A DNA stretch of 64,000 nt from Moniliophthora roreri (lineage: Eukaryota; Basidiomycota; Agaricomycetes; Agaricales; Marasmiaceae), in assembly GCA_001466705.2 (NCBI GenBank), contig LATX02000195.1:496001-560000 (forward strand). The letters are read 5' to 3'. The notes beneath the pieces are model-generated. The model saw only the letters and a program-made list of their open reading frames with translations, searched no databases and was not told the origin of the DNA. Below are positions 21,377 through 32,348 of this stretch, piece after piece. The position numbers and the translations under genes were made by a program. How positions within the stretch are numbered: position 1 is the first letter of the stretch; every line of letters begins with the position of its first letter.

Positions 21377-22522
21377 ATGGCCACATTTCTGAAAACTATG
21401 GGTCACTGGGGACATCGTAGCCGACCCCAGCCCCAGGACGACCTATGCGAGGTCAGGGCACGCCGATAATGCTTCGATATTTCATTGATCGATGAACAGG
21501 CTTGTGGTACCAAACCCAAATTCATAGAGAACGGTTATCAGCATCCTTACTGCAGCCGGACTTGCGCAAAGAATGTAACCGGCGACAAACCTATGGCTTG
21601 CATCCTTGGGGGCTGCCAGTCCACCGGAAAGCGCGAATATTCCTATTATTGTAGCGAAGAGCACGGGAAACAGGCCGTTCAAAGAGGAGATGTCCCGGCA
21701 TGCGAGGGCTGCAATGTGCATCCGCAGAACCAGCTGACATTCTGCCTGCACTGTCTACGCAGCACCGAGGCTTATCCGAATCTACCATTAAAGGAGCTGA
21801 GTCCCAACGACGCGACTTTCAGGCAAGGTAAGGATTCAACGTGCCTTTTAATTCATGGTCATGACACTGCCACCACAGTGCGGGACGAATTCATGAGAGC
21901 ATGGTTAGCAAGAGGTACATCACCGAATGTTGAGAAAATCTACGAGGTTTCGAACCCACGACAATCCAAGACCCGGCAAAAGAAGTACAGGTGATCACAG
22001 TCTTTGTTCTCGCTAGATGAGCCGCGCTGATTGAAGTGTATCAGCAAAACGATCCAGTCACCTGCGGAAATTCGCACCTTCTTTTCGGCCATGTGTAGCT
22101 GTGACATGGGACTGCACGGCGCAAAACTGTGCAAGGAGTTGTCATGTGGGGTTTGCAACGCCATTAGGTCTTCATTCGAGTGTTTCGGGTTCGGAGCTCC
22201 ATATCATATCGGAAGGTAGGAATTCCAGAATGAGAACCCTGAACTCCCTAGCTTCACGAGACGTTCCACAGGTACGGAAAGGGCATCTATTCATACGTGA
22301 ATCCTGCTCGTTCGGACCGATTCACATATACCGTCACCACGTCACCATACCGCATTTCAGTCGCGTGTAATACGGTGGTAGATGGAAAACACGAGGCACG
22401 TCCATGGAGTGGTTTGCGGATTAACCAGCTAACGGCCCCTTTAGATTCAACAGAACGAATCGGTGTTTGTGCCTGTGGCGGATGCTATCACGCCTGCGTT
22501 CGTGATTGTGTTCGTGAAGTAG
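21377..22522 (+). CDS. PARP-like protein lacking the catalytic His (H1)
   Basis: Exons 21377-21451, 21500-21827, 21879-21990, 22045-22215, 22272-22377 and 22454-22522; 286 residues. The N-terminal half has zinc-finger-like Cys modules (HPYCSRTC, CILGGCQSTGK...YYCSEEH, CEGCNVHP...CLHC), then VRDEFMRAWLARG and a catalytic-fold half. Where G1 has RWHGT this protein has TFFSAM (residues 183-188), so His and Gly of the first motif are replaced. Tyr235 (GKGIYSY) and Glu266 (NESVFVP) remain. It is therefore probably a non-canonical or inactive ADP-ribosyltransferase or an NAD/ADP-ribose binder. The last intron uses a GTAGAT donor chosen by homology. Its 3' end converges on I1, with 78 bp between stop codons. 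Confidence 0.8.
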
Positions 22523-22600
22523 TGTAGAATTGGCGACCGGCGTTTCGCAGGACGGAACATGTTGATAAATATCATTTAATTTAACAATTCAACATCATGA

Positions 22601-23684
22601 TCAGGAAGCAACCGGAGTCTTGAACAACGTCGATAGTAGTGCAGCCGCTCTTGATTGAGGCTGGCTTTCTGCACTGTCTGTATACGCAATCAGGAACGCC
22701 GGATGGATCGCGTTATCGTCGTAAACTACCGTCTCTTCATAATTGAGGTCGGCACCAGGCACTCCCACAACCTAATAAACGATCAGAACGTATGCTAAAG
22801 CTAAAATCTTCGAAAAGTCGTACTGAATCATATCCAGGAGGGGGTTTCGTCAAGTCGATTGCATTATAACGCCGTTGGCATGCCTTGCCTACGACTACTC
22901 GGTTCACCAATATCACCCTACACTTGAAACCTTGCAACCACGAGTGGAAGTAGTCATCAGCTTCTATAACCATGAGCAGTTGTGTCAGTGATCACGTAGG
23001 CAAAGAGTAACATACATACTGGAAGAACAAGCTGTGGTATATATGCCAGCCCCGAACCTGACAAATCGTTCAGCTCGTGATAAATGACCAGTCCTCGAAA
23101 ACCTCTCACCGTCGAAACTTGTGCCTTGTACCTAACAAGAGTTTAAGGACGTATTCCGAGTTTCGATAGTAGCAAGTACTGACCGCATTTCTTTACGTCG
23201 TATGATTTTGCAATAATACAGCACAGGTAACAATCCGCTCGCGAACAAAGCAGGACACACGTTTTATCGTCTCCAAGTGAACACGACCTAGCAGTCCCAT
23301 GAAATAGGAACTGTTCATTTGAGCCCCCTTCGGATCTATTAGCACGTTCGACATTGGCCCTAGGACAAATGTTACGTCTAGGGAGAGCTAGTAAAGTAAT
23401 TTGCCCACCTGTACTTTCGATACGGTTCCAGACGTTCGTGCGGGTACGCTATAAGGAATATAGCTTTAATTTTAGGAGTGAATTTCTCTGGGTGCTTCCA
23501 GCCTTGGTGAAACAGAGTCTGAACTGATTCTCAAAAGTCAGCCGAGCAGTGAAAGGAGTTTCTGGTACGCACTTTCTTGGTATTTGGAACTGGAGGGCTT
23601 CATGAGAATTAAACGACCGGGTTCTTGGTTGTCAGCTTGCTTCATGGCGTCCACTCCAGTGGGGGATTTCGATGTTCTTGTCAT
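22601..23684 (-). CDS. Short PARP-like ADP-ribosyltransferase (I1)
   Basis: Seven exons: 23684-23573, 23523-23409, 23359-23184, 23131-23110, 23057-23020, 22963-22824, 22771-22601; 257 residues, phases all consistent. It lacks the zinc-finger N-terminus of G1 and begins near the segment equivalent to PMILEVP...TFKS (here GRLILMKPSSSKYQE), followed by TLFHQGWKHPEKF. The catalytic fold has His96 (LFHGT), Tyr148 (GAGIYTT) and Glu214 (NYEETVVY), so the H-Y-E triad is intact. The nucleus-encoded protein has no signal peptide. I2 in the second unit has identical exon lengths. The C-terminus is a 30-residue Ser/Ala/Leu tail (ending FKTPVAS). Substrate unknown. Confidence 0.86.
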
Positions 23685-24083
23685 GGAGATACTAGGGTAT
23701 GAAGCGTCAGCTAGATGGCCAGAAAAAATCGTACAAAATGGCATTTAATACAATGTTGAGTGGTAGCCCTACCCATGCTACCAATGAAGTGCATGAAACA
23801 CGCAACAATCGTCTGCCGAGATGATGGACATTCCAGGGCGCCTAGCGGTCCGAAATGAAGGCCGCGTGGAGTACAGGTTAAGTCCAGGAATCCCAAACGT
23901 GTTTTGTAGCGATTGGCAAGTATAGCTTTAGCCTCGAGGCGGGCTAAGTGAAGTGGGTAAGGAGGTGATAAGAGTCCAAAGATTTCAGATCCTTACTGTC
24001 GTTGAGGATCAGGCTTTCATCTGCGGAGTTTTAGAATCAGTGGTGGTAGCAATCAACGAAAAAAACCGTGAGAAAAATGGTCG

Positions 24084-24884
24084 GCGCCGCCCGCTCTCAA
24101 CTTAACTGCCCTTCTAAAACTCCTGCGACGAGCTCTAAGTACTTCGCATCAGTCGTCTGATATGGAGGCACAGTATTAGGAAGTCAGATACAAGACACTT
24201 TAGTCGTGCCTGCTCAGTTCCGTTCTCTCCTTTTTCCACGTGTTCAGACCTTCGACATGGCATAAAGACACTCCAAATAACCTTTGAGTTTCCATGCCCG
24301 ATGGACGACGGAGGAAACAAAGCTTGATGTCAGGGAATGTGGTAGGACCTGTAATATAATGCTGCCATTGCATTTTCTTGCTTCGGTGTCAATGATTTCC
24401 CTAGTTCATTCAAAGAGTGCTCAAGACTAGAATACAGAAGATAGCTATTGATCCTACCCAACCGTCGTCACCCTGCAGTTGGTAGGTCAAGACTGGACCA
24501 GTGTCGTATCCAAAATACCCGTTCTGTAGTCAACAATCAAGGTTTACTCATTTGACCCTTTTCGTGTCCTTTTTTTGAGCGGCAAATATCATTTAGCTTA
24601 GGACAACCTTCTCAAACTCGAATTGACCGATTCATCTGCTGGATCATACACATCTAAGGACCTCGAGGATGACGGATGTCCTTTCGATTTCGTAACCGTA
24701 CGCATAGGGTGCAGGCTTAATATCCCGAGTGCATGACGGACAGCTTTATTTGCATCAGAGGGATGAAAGAATGCATTGACTCGGGTTGATGTGCTCGGGT
24801 TGATACAGAGTCTTGCCTCAGCGCAAAAAAATTCACTGTTCACAAAAATAACATCTAGATTGGACCAAATGAGTCTCGGACTAA
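24084..24884. other. Unique spacer between the two duplicated PARP units
   Basis: About 800 bp with no match to the other inter-unit flanks. Minus-strand frames (24975-24598, 24320-24135) show no domain. It probably includes the 5' region of I1 and the 3' region of G2. Confidence 0.5.
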
Positions 24885-24934
24885 AATAAGGATAGAATTG
24901 TGACGGAGACAACTTGAAGGTCAAATTACACCTT

Positions 24935-26560
24935 CTAGACCTCATACATAACAAGGAAGGACGGCCGTATGGCATCGTTGGAGAACACGATCAACTCATC
25001 GTAGACTATGCCACCTCCTTCCGCAAGAACCTTCCGACTTCATGAGTTTCGTTTAAAATCGTAGAGCTGGGTGTTTGCGTACTGAATCACATCCCGATGG
25101 TGGGGCCGTCAAAGTTTTGTTAGCGTGTGACATTTTACACCCTTTGCCAACCACCACTTTGTTCAGAAGGATAGCCTTCATCGGTGATTTCGGCACATTG
25201 CGCGAGAAATCATTCGATCTAGACATGCGTGTCAACGGCTCAGTATCATGAAACCGGAGCAAGAAAGTGATACTCACTTGGATGAAGTCGAAGAGGTATA
25301 GATACCCTGTCCAAAACTATTACAGGATCAATCATGAGCTCTCCCGAGATTGCGGGAAGATTAATCGTACCTGCCCCAAGCAGCCTTCGTGACATCGAAG
25401 GAAGTACGAAGGATACAACACAGTGAGCATGTCGTGGAAGTGCAGAATTGGGTCTGCCCGTTATCTCCTAAGAGACATTCCCGTCGCGTCCCGTGCCATC
25501 GACGATTCTCATTCCCTTTCGAGCGACCAGCAGCAACGAATTGTCCACGAGCTTCAACAGATGACCTAAAGAGTCCGGAATGATTAACGTGTAGATAGAA
25601 TATATGCTTGTGTTCTCACTTGTAGTTCTCATATGCTTGAGACGACGCAGGTGTTAAGATCACCTTGTAGACCCGCTTTACCTGCGGGCAAGTAGTACCC
25701 GGGTGTCTCCATGATGCTTTGAACTGATCCGCAACTACGAATAATGTGGTTCTCAATCTGCGAAGGGTACCACTGTCTTGGAAGACTAGACTTACCACTC
25801 TTGAAGGTGACATGACCTGCGGGTACCTCCAAAATCATCGGGCCTTTCCTCTCGGCGTCATGAGAGCAATGCCTCCCACAAAAATGGGAATTTGCTTTCT
25901 TCGGGTTCCGAAGGCATAAGATGCAGAGCATCTCTGTAAGCCTGCGCAGAGGTGTGTGCAGTCAATGTGGTGCACTCGTTTGAGCTCGAACTCACGTTTT
26001 GTGCGAAAGTGAGCAGTATTCTCCGCAGGTTCCACCAGGTTTCGTGTGCACTGCTTTCTGACATCCAGGAGCTTTGCAGGTACCTGTTAAATGTTAGTAT
26101 CCAATCTAACTACCGGTAAAAGCTCATCGTACTTGGTGGACTTTTGGAAGATGCCGTTTGCCCTGCAGCTGCCTTTTTTGCACAGGCTTTACCGCAGAAA
26201 GGATGTCCAGGGTGTTTTAGACGAGAATGACAGAACTAGAGAGTGTTTTCAGAGATCATGAAGGAAATGGGAAGAATGTACAGACATCACAGTCACTGTT
26301 GGACGAATTTCCTCCGGCATTGGCTTCGGCACAACTCTTGGAACAGTAGGGATGAGTCTTTCGGCCTTCCTTATACTTGGGGTTCAAATGACAGTTCTAT
26401 TCATATGATATCGGTAGATGGCAGTCATGGTAAGTTGCGTGCCTACCTCGCACAAATTGGAGCTTCGTTGGGGTTTCTGTAAACCTGGATACTGAGCAGC
26501 CATGGCATGCAGAAGAGACAAGGCAAAAGGAAGATGAGCAGCGACTGAATCGACACTCAT
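24935..26560 (-). CDS. Zinc-finger PARP-like ADP-ribosyltransferase (G2)
   Basis: Ten exons: 26560-26447, 26396-26286, 26235-26133, 26083-25996, 25941-25796, 25734-25620, 25565-25371, 25316-25278, 25218-25083, 25030-24935; 380 residues. It keeps the G1 architecture: four Cys modules (including HPYCSKSC, CDFCHSRLK, CKAPGC, CILC), then PMILEVPAGHVTFKS and the catalytic fold with WHGT, GQGIYTS and VYDELIVF, so H-Y-E is intact. Compared with G1 it lacks about 55 residues of the Thr/Ser/Ala-rich linker in exon 1, four residues in exon 7 and one in exon 10. Exons 2-6, 8 and 9 have the same lengths. Reading frame maintenance since duplication suggests function. Confidence 0.87.
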
Positions 26561-26811
26561 GATTGGATAACTCTCCAGGAGTCTGGTATAGTACTCCGAG
26601 AAATGATGTCTGAAAAACAAGAAGATGAGGGAGGTGGTGCTTTAGACGGTTTATAAATTGCACATGCAGATTCGTCGTGTCGTCGTCCAGACAATGATGT
26701 TCGAAAACGGGGCTACGGCGTGCGAGTCCGCAAGTACACATATCTATATTTAAAGCTACGCACCTTTCTAGAGCTCCAGTCTTCTCTACACAGCTGAGGT
26801 CGAATCTCATC

Positions 26812-27782
26812 GTGAACGCATTTCTGAAAACTATCGGTCGCTGGGGACATCACTGCCAATACCACAAGTTCACAGAGAGCAATTATCAGCGTCCATACTG
26901 CAATTAGACCTGCGCAAAGAATGTAACGGGCGACAAACCAATGTCTTGCATTATAAGGGGTTGCCAGTCTACCGAAAGATGTGAATTCTCTTGGTATTAC
27001 AGCGAAGAACATGAGATGTCCCAGCATGCGAGGGCTGCGACGTGCATCCGCAGAATCAGTTGTCATTCTGACTGCACTGTCTGCGCAGCACCGAGGCTTA
27101 TTCGTATCTACCATTAACAGATAAGTCTCAACGACGCAATTTTCAGGCGGGGTAAGGTTCAAACGTACCTTTTCATTCTTGCTCATGACACTGCCACCAT
27201 AGTACGGGACAAGTTCATGAGACCTTGGCTAGCGAGGGATACATCACCGAGTATTGAGAAAATCTATGAGATTTGAATCTACAACGGTCTAAAACCAAGT
27301 ACAGTTGACCAAATTCCTCCTTATTAGTTGAGCTGAGCTGATTGAAGTGTATCAGCAAAACGATCCAGTCACCTGCGGAAATCCGCACCTTCTTTTCGGC
27401 CATGTGTAGCTGTGACATGGGACTACACGGCGCAAAACTGTGCAAGGAGCTGTTATGTGGGGTTTGCGACACCGTTAGAACTGAACCTCGAATGTTTCGG
27501 GTTAGGAGTCCCATATCATATCGGAAGGTCAGAGTAAGAAACCCTGGACCCCAAGCGTCATGAGGCGTTCCACAGGTACGGAAAGGGCATCTATTCATAC
27601 GTGAATCCGGATTCACGTATACCGTCACCATGCCGCATTCTAGTCGCGTGTAATATCGCGGTAGATGGAAAACACGGGGCGCGCCCACGGAGCCGTCTGG
27701 ATACCCACCAGCTAATGGATTCAACAAAATAGACCCCGCGTTTGTGCCCGCGGCTGCGTACGTGATTATGTTCGTGAAGTAG
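26812..27782 (+). pseudogene. Decayed copy of the His-less PARP-like gene (H2)
   Basis: Aligns with H1 (21377-22522). The start codon is GTG instead of ATG (26812). The first exon/intron border region is deleted. In-frame stops occur at 26905-26907 (in the YC.RTC motif) and 27275-27277 (in KIYEV). The Cys module after TEYC...EEH is shortened. Later parts remain recognisable: SPAEIRTFFSAMCSCDMG at about 27365-27425, and the GKGIYSYVN segment. The same FFSAM replacement of HGT is present, so loss of His predates the duplication. Confidence 0.88.
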
Positions 27783-27870
27783 TGTAGGATTGACGACCGG
27801 CGTTTCGCAGGACGGAACATGTTGCACTACGATGATAAATATCATTTAATTTAATAAATCAACATCATGA

Positions 27871-28957
27871 TCAGGAAGCCACCGGAGTCTTGAACAGCGT
27901 CGATAGTAGTGCAGCCGCTCTTGATTGAGGCTGGCTTTCTGCACTGTCTGTATACGCAATGAGGAACGCCGGATGGATGGCATCGTCGTCATAAATCACG
28001 GTCTCTTCGTAGTTGAGATCGGCGCCAGGTACTCCCACAACCTAGTGAATGATCAGAATGTGTGCAAAAGCTCGCGACTTCCAAAAAGCCTTACCGAATG
28101 ATATCCAGGAGGGGGTTTTGTCAATTCGGTTGCATTATAACGCCGTCGGCATGCCTTGCCTACAACTACTCGGTTCACCAATGTCACTCTACACTTGAGA
28201 CCTTGCGACCACGAGTGGAAGTAGTCATCAGCTTCTACAACATGAGCAGTTGCGTCAGTGATCACGTAGTCGGCAAAGAGTAACATACATACTGGAAGAA
28301 CAAGCTGTGGTATATATGCCAGCCCCGAACCTGACAAATCGTTCAGCTCGCAGTCACTGACCGGTCCTCGAAAGCGTCTCACCGTCGAAACTTGTGCCTT
28401 GTACCTAACAAGGGTTTAGGGACGTATTCCGAGTTTCGATAGTAGCAAGTACTGACCGCATTTCTTTACGTCGTATGACTTTGCAATAATACAGCACAGG
28501 TAACAATCCGCTCGCGAACAGAGTAGGACACACGTTTTATCATCTCCAAGTGAACACGACCTAGCAGTCCCATGAAATAAGAACTGTTCATTTGAGCCCC
28601 CTTCGGATCTATTGGCATGTTCGACCTTAGATCTAGGACAAATGTTACGTCTAGGGAGAACTAGTGAAGTAATTTGCCCACCTGTACTTTCGATACGGCT
28701 CCATACGTTCGTGGGGGTACGCTATAAGGAATATAGCTTTAATTTTAGGAGTGAATTTCTCTGGGTGCTTCCAGCCTTGGTGAAACAGAGTCTGAACTGA
28801 TTCTCAAAAGTCAGCCGAGCGGTGAAAGGAGTTTCTGGTACGCACTTTCTTGGTATTTGGAACTGGAGGACTTCATGAGAATTAAACGACCGGGTTCTTG
28901 GTTGTCAGCTTGCTTCATGCCCTCTATTCTAGTGGGAGACTTCGATGTTCTCGCCAT
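27871..28957 (-). CDS. Short PARP-like ADP-ribosyltransferase (I2)
   Basis: Seven exons: 28957-28846, 28796-28682, 28632-28457, 28404-28383, 28330-28293, 28234-28095, 28041-27871; 257 residues, every exon the same length as in I1. The catalytic motifs LFHGT, GAGIYTT and NYEETVIY are intact. Differences from I1 are mostly synonymous or conservative (for example Ala for Thr at residue 2, and Glu for Asp in the NATELTKPP segment). No zinc fingers or targeting signal are visible. It converges on the dead H2. Confidence 0.86.
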
Positions 28958-29554
28958 GGAGATACTAGGGTACGGAGGATCAGATACAGGGAGCTAGATG
29001 GTCAGAAAAAATCGCACGAAATAGCATTCCATAACGTTGAGTGGTAGCCCTGCCCATGCTAAACATGAAGTGCATAAAACATGCAACAATCGCCTGCCGA
29101 GATGGACATTCCAGGGCGCCTAGCAATCCGAAATGAAGGCCGCGTGGAGCCCAGGAATCCCATAGCGTGTTTTGTAGCGATTGACAAGCATAGCTTTAGC
29201 CTCGAGGTGAGTGAAGTGGCTGATAAAATCAAGAGATTTTTAAAACTTTATTGTCGTTGAGGACCAGGCTTTCATCTGCATAAAACGCGGAGTTTCCCAA
29301 GGACTCTGGGGTTGGTCGTTGGTTGATGGTGGTAGCAATCAACAAGAAAAAATCGTGAGAAATGTTTGTCTATTCCTGGAAGAACCCCAATATCACGTAG
29401 CGCCGGCCATTTTCTTCTGGATGCAGATTATCACCGCCTTTTGGCCTCGTGCTTCCCGTATGGACTGTAAGCACAGTGCTATCAGTCTGTCACCAGCTCC
29501 CGCAGTCCGTATAAGAACTTGCACGGGCTCAACTTCAACTCAACATTTTTCAGA
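28958..29554. other. Flank between the PARP array and the NADAR gene
   Basis: Up to about 29363 this is the right part of the duplicated unit (5' region of I2). The following 190 bp are unique and should hold the NADAR promoter. No gene seen. Confidence 0.55.
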
Positions 29555-30602
29555 ATGAACTATCGCACGGCCATTACAATCACTACTACCCCCGCAAACC
29601 CCATCCCACCCGACCCTCTTTCTCCGACTTCACCAAAGCAGCCTCGCTTTCAGCTCGTTGAGGAGCGTCGGACATACTACGTTACCTCGGACATACCTGT
29701 TTCTCAGTGGGAACACCGGGACATTGCCAACGTCCTCAAGCTCCCAGAGATTCCAGAGAGTGACAAAGTAACCGGCTCACCCTTTCATCGAAGTAAATCT
29801 CAGAACGAGATACAGATGTCGACCGCCCTTAGTCCGCCTACGTCGCCAAGCCCGCCTCGACCTCGATCCGTTCAGGATATGCCAATCTCTCCGCCCAGCA
29901 CGAGCCGGTACCAGAGCCGCAGGCACAGTCGACCACTCGCCCTACATGCTATCACGAATACACGGACGCCTCCGAACTCACCCAGTGTACCTCCTCGTCA
30001 AAAGATATTATTCTATCACAAACATGATCCTCATTACGGGTTCACCAACTTCTCTGCCCATCCCGTGTTCTACAAGGGAAAGAGATACCCAACTAGCGAG
30101 CATCTGTTTCAATCATTTAAAGTGAGTATCTCAAATGATCGATTGGAGTTTGATTAACTTTCTGCGCTCTTCCAGTTCGAGCATAAGCCTGCCCTTGCCG
30201 AACATATCAGGACAATCTCTGAGAGGCCTAGTGACGCTTTCTCGGAGGCTCGTCGACTTCAGCATGAGGTAAGGCCTGACTGGAGGGCCGTGAACATAGA
30301 GAAGGTGATTTTAGTATCCTGGTGACTTGAAGGAAGCTGACATCTGCCGATCTCAGATGGATGTGGCACTATATCATAAGTTCACACAACACCACGATCT
30401 CAAGCAAGAACTACTCGCCACCGGAGATGCTGAGCTAGTCGAGGTATTCCATTCTTCACCTGATCGATTATGGATGACTTATTGACCTGCTGATCAGGAC
30501 TCTGACAAAGATGCATTTTGGGGCATCGGTCAAGATCGACGCGGCCGCAATGAGCTGGGCAAGGCATTGGAGAGGCTGCGGTCGCAGCTTCGTGGTTTTT
30601 AG
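29555..30602 (+). CDS. NADAR-domain protein (YbiA-like N-glycosidase family)
   Basis: Exons 29555-30121, 30176-30304, 30357-30443 and 30498-30602; 295 residues, all phase 0. The first 150 residues are Pro/Ser-rich and probably disordered. The NADAR domain starts at KILFYHKHDP and has GFTNFSAHPVFYKGKRYPTS, SEHLFQSFKF, an RRLQHEVRPDW segment, and the closing signature FWGIGQDRRGRNELGKALE. Known family members hydrolyse N-glycosidic bonds in riboflavin-pathway intermediates, and some remove ADP-ribose from guanine bases. It directly follows the PARP-like array on the plus strand, so a role in reversing ADP-ribosylation is an attractive inference. Domain identity is firm; substrate is not known. 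Confidence 0.9.
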
Positions 30603-30967
30603 AAGGGTTGTATAGATTACTTTCGCGTTCTGGGATGACAGTTAACATACATGCTTCCAATGTTAATGCAGTATTCTATATATCGGTCGGACCAACTATT
30701 TTGAGCCTGGCTGTTCAATTTTGGCCGTTCAAATACATGTGTTTACCTGAAGTCCAACGTTAGTGATGAAAGAGCCTTCCTCGTGTCATTCGCGTGTAAT
30801 CTTCACCGCAAACAACGCATTGCCTCGAGATCAGATTGCGGATGCATGTAAGTCCTCAAGCTTTACATGTGTCGAGTGGCTATCTGAAATCATGGTAGCT
30901 TCATGTAGACCGCACGCTGCGTAACTTATAAGTGTCGTCGCCTCCGATTACTCCCTACCTTTCACCG
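30603..30967. other. Intergenic region NADAR to zinc-finger gene
   Basis: 365 bp between two co-oriented genes. No other features seen. It contains the terminator of the first and the promoter of the second. Confidence 0.6.
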
Positions 30968-32101
30968 ATGGCTACACGACAACAACAAGTCCCACCAACT
31001 GCGCAAGCTGCAGGCGGCCTCTGCGATGTAAGTTCATTTCCTTTGGTACCGTAGATGCATTACTCAATGAAGATCAACAGCACTGTCAAAAGAAGCCTAA
31101 ATTCTCAAACCACAACTACTGCTCAAAGACATGCGCCAGCCAAGCTGCATCTCTTTGCAACGTGAGCCAATTTCCTCGTATCTGAATGCACAAGAAGGCT
31201 GACTGAGACGCTCCATCGAAAGCACTGTCACAAGAAGCCAAAGTTCCAGAACTTTGATTTCTGTGGCAAGACCTGCGCGGCGCAAGCTGGCAGCACCTTG
31301 AATCAATCGAACAAACAGCAGGCACCATTGGGCAAGTCAAACACCCCCAATGTTCCTAATAACAATCAGCGAAGCAATACCAAGGGTTCGGGACCGTCCA
31401 ATCGCTCGGGAAATGCAAATACCATCGACCCGATGCAGATTGCCAGTGAGTACTCCATAGAAGCATATGCAAATTCCAACTAATAATTCATGAATGTAGA
31501 ACTGGTCGTCCAGCAGATCCCTCAGCTTCAAGCATTCATCCCGCCTCAGCTGTTACAGACAGGCCAGCAACTCTATGCCCAGGCTACCCAAGCTACCCAG
31601 CAACAGGCCTACCCCCAGTCATTTCCTGCTCCAGCTTCTGTTCCAGCAGCTTCAGCACAAACGAGGGCTGCTCCCGTGAGCAACCCTTTTGATCCCGATC
31701 AGAGTGGTTCCTCCGACCCGAACGCACCACCCTACAATAGCACATTATTCAGCAATGCACCACCAGGCAGCGGTTCCACAACCTTCACTGTTCACCAGGC
31801 TCCAGCTCCCAGAACCGATTGCCGGATACCTGGTTGTGGAAAGCCTGTTCACATTGACGCACAGGGATACTATAGCGAGTACTGCTCGCTCAAACACCGC
31901 GAGTAAGTGTTGCGCCTTTTTTTGTTCGTCATATTTAGCTTATCGACGCTACTTATTACCAGCGAAGCCGTATCGTCGGGCCTAGTGTCTCCTTGTATCA
32001 TGTGCCTCGAGTTGCCGCAAAGTGAGGCCGACTATTTTTGTGGGAGAGCATGTAGAGAAGAGGCGTTGGACAAACAGCTCGTCCGGGGTAATGAAGATTG
32101 A
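30968..32101 (+). CDS. Stand-alone zinc-finger half of the PARP-like family (J)
   Basis: Exons 30968-31027, 31081-31161, 31223-31445, 31500-31902 and 31963-32101; 301 residues. Four Cys modules occur in the same order as in G1/G2: HCQKKPKF...YCSKTC, HCHKKPKF...FCGKTC, CRIPGCGKPVH...YCSLKH and CIMCLEL...FCGRAC. They are separated by a Gln/Pro/Ser-rich linker. The protein stops at the point where G1 enters PMILEVPAGH, so the ADP-ribosyltransferase fold is absent. The exon/intron plan mirrors the G genes. It could act as a dominant regulator, adaptor or target-binding subunit, or be a truncated relative. The frame is fully open, which argues against simple decay. An internal duplication made the first two modules. 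Confidence 0.82.
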
Positions 32102-32348
32102 TGTAATAAGAATATTAGAATTAATTTATATGCAGGAGGATAGCACAGTATTGTTATAAAAATTTTGAAATGCGAGAGAGATGGTCTTGAACGTCAACGG
32201 TATGCGGAAGAGTGTGCCATTAGCGATGCATGGATCAGTGCGATAGCTTTGAGATGAGAACAGTGCGTATGAGAAAAGATGACAATGCAGATGAGAGCGC
32301 GAAATATGTGCAGAGGAATTCAGGGAAGTATATACAATAGCTGATTCA

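Larger units (their letters stand above)
19231..24083. repeat. Tandem segmental duplication, copy 1 (three PARP-like genes)
   Basis: This 4.9-kb unit is colinear with about 24885-29363. Landmarks recur in order and orientation: end of the zinc-finger PARP, start of the divergent PARP, end and start of the short PARP, then the GGTGGTAGCAATCAACRA sequence at the right edge. Exon lengths of matching genes are mostly identical. Borders are approximate, set where alignment by eye fails. Confidence 0.9.
24885..29363. repeat. Tandem segmental duplication, copy 2
   Basis: Second copy of the three-gene PARP-like unit in the same orientation as 19231-24083. The two units have diverged by many substitutions and small indels. 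Here the plus-strand gene is disabled, while the two minus-strand genes stay open. Confidence 0.9.

Noticed and set aside
24598..24975. 125-codon minus-strand frame in the spacer between PARP units
   Set aside because: It runs into the real last exon of G2 in another frame and shows no domain.
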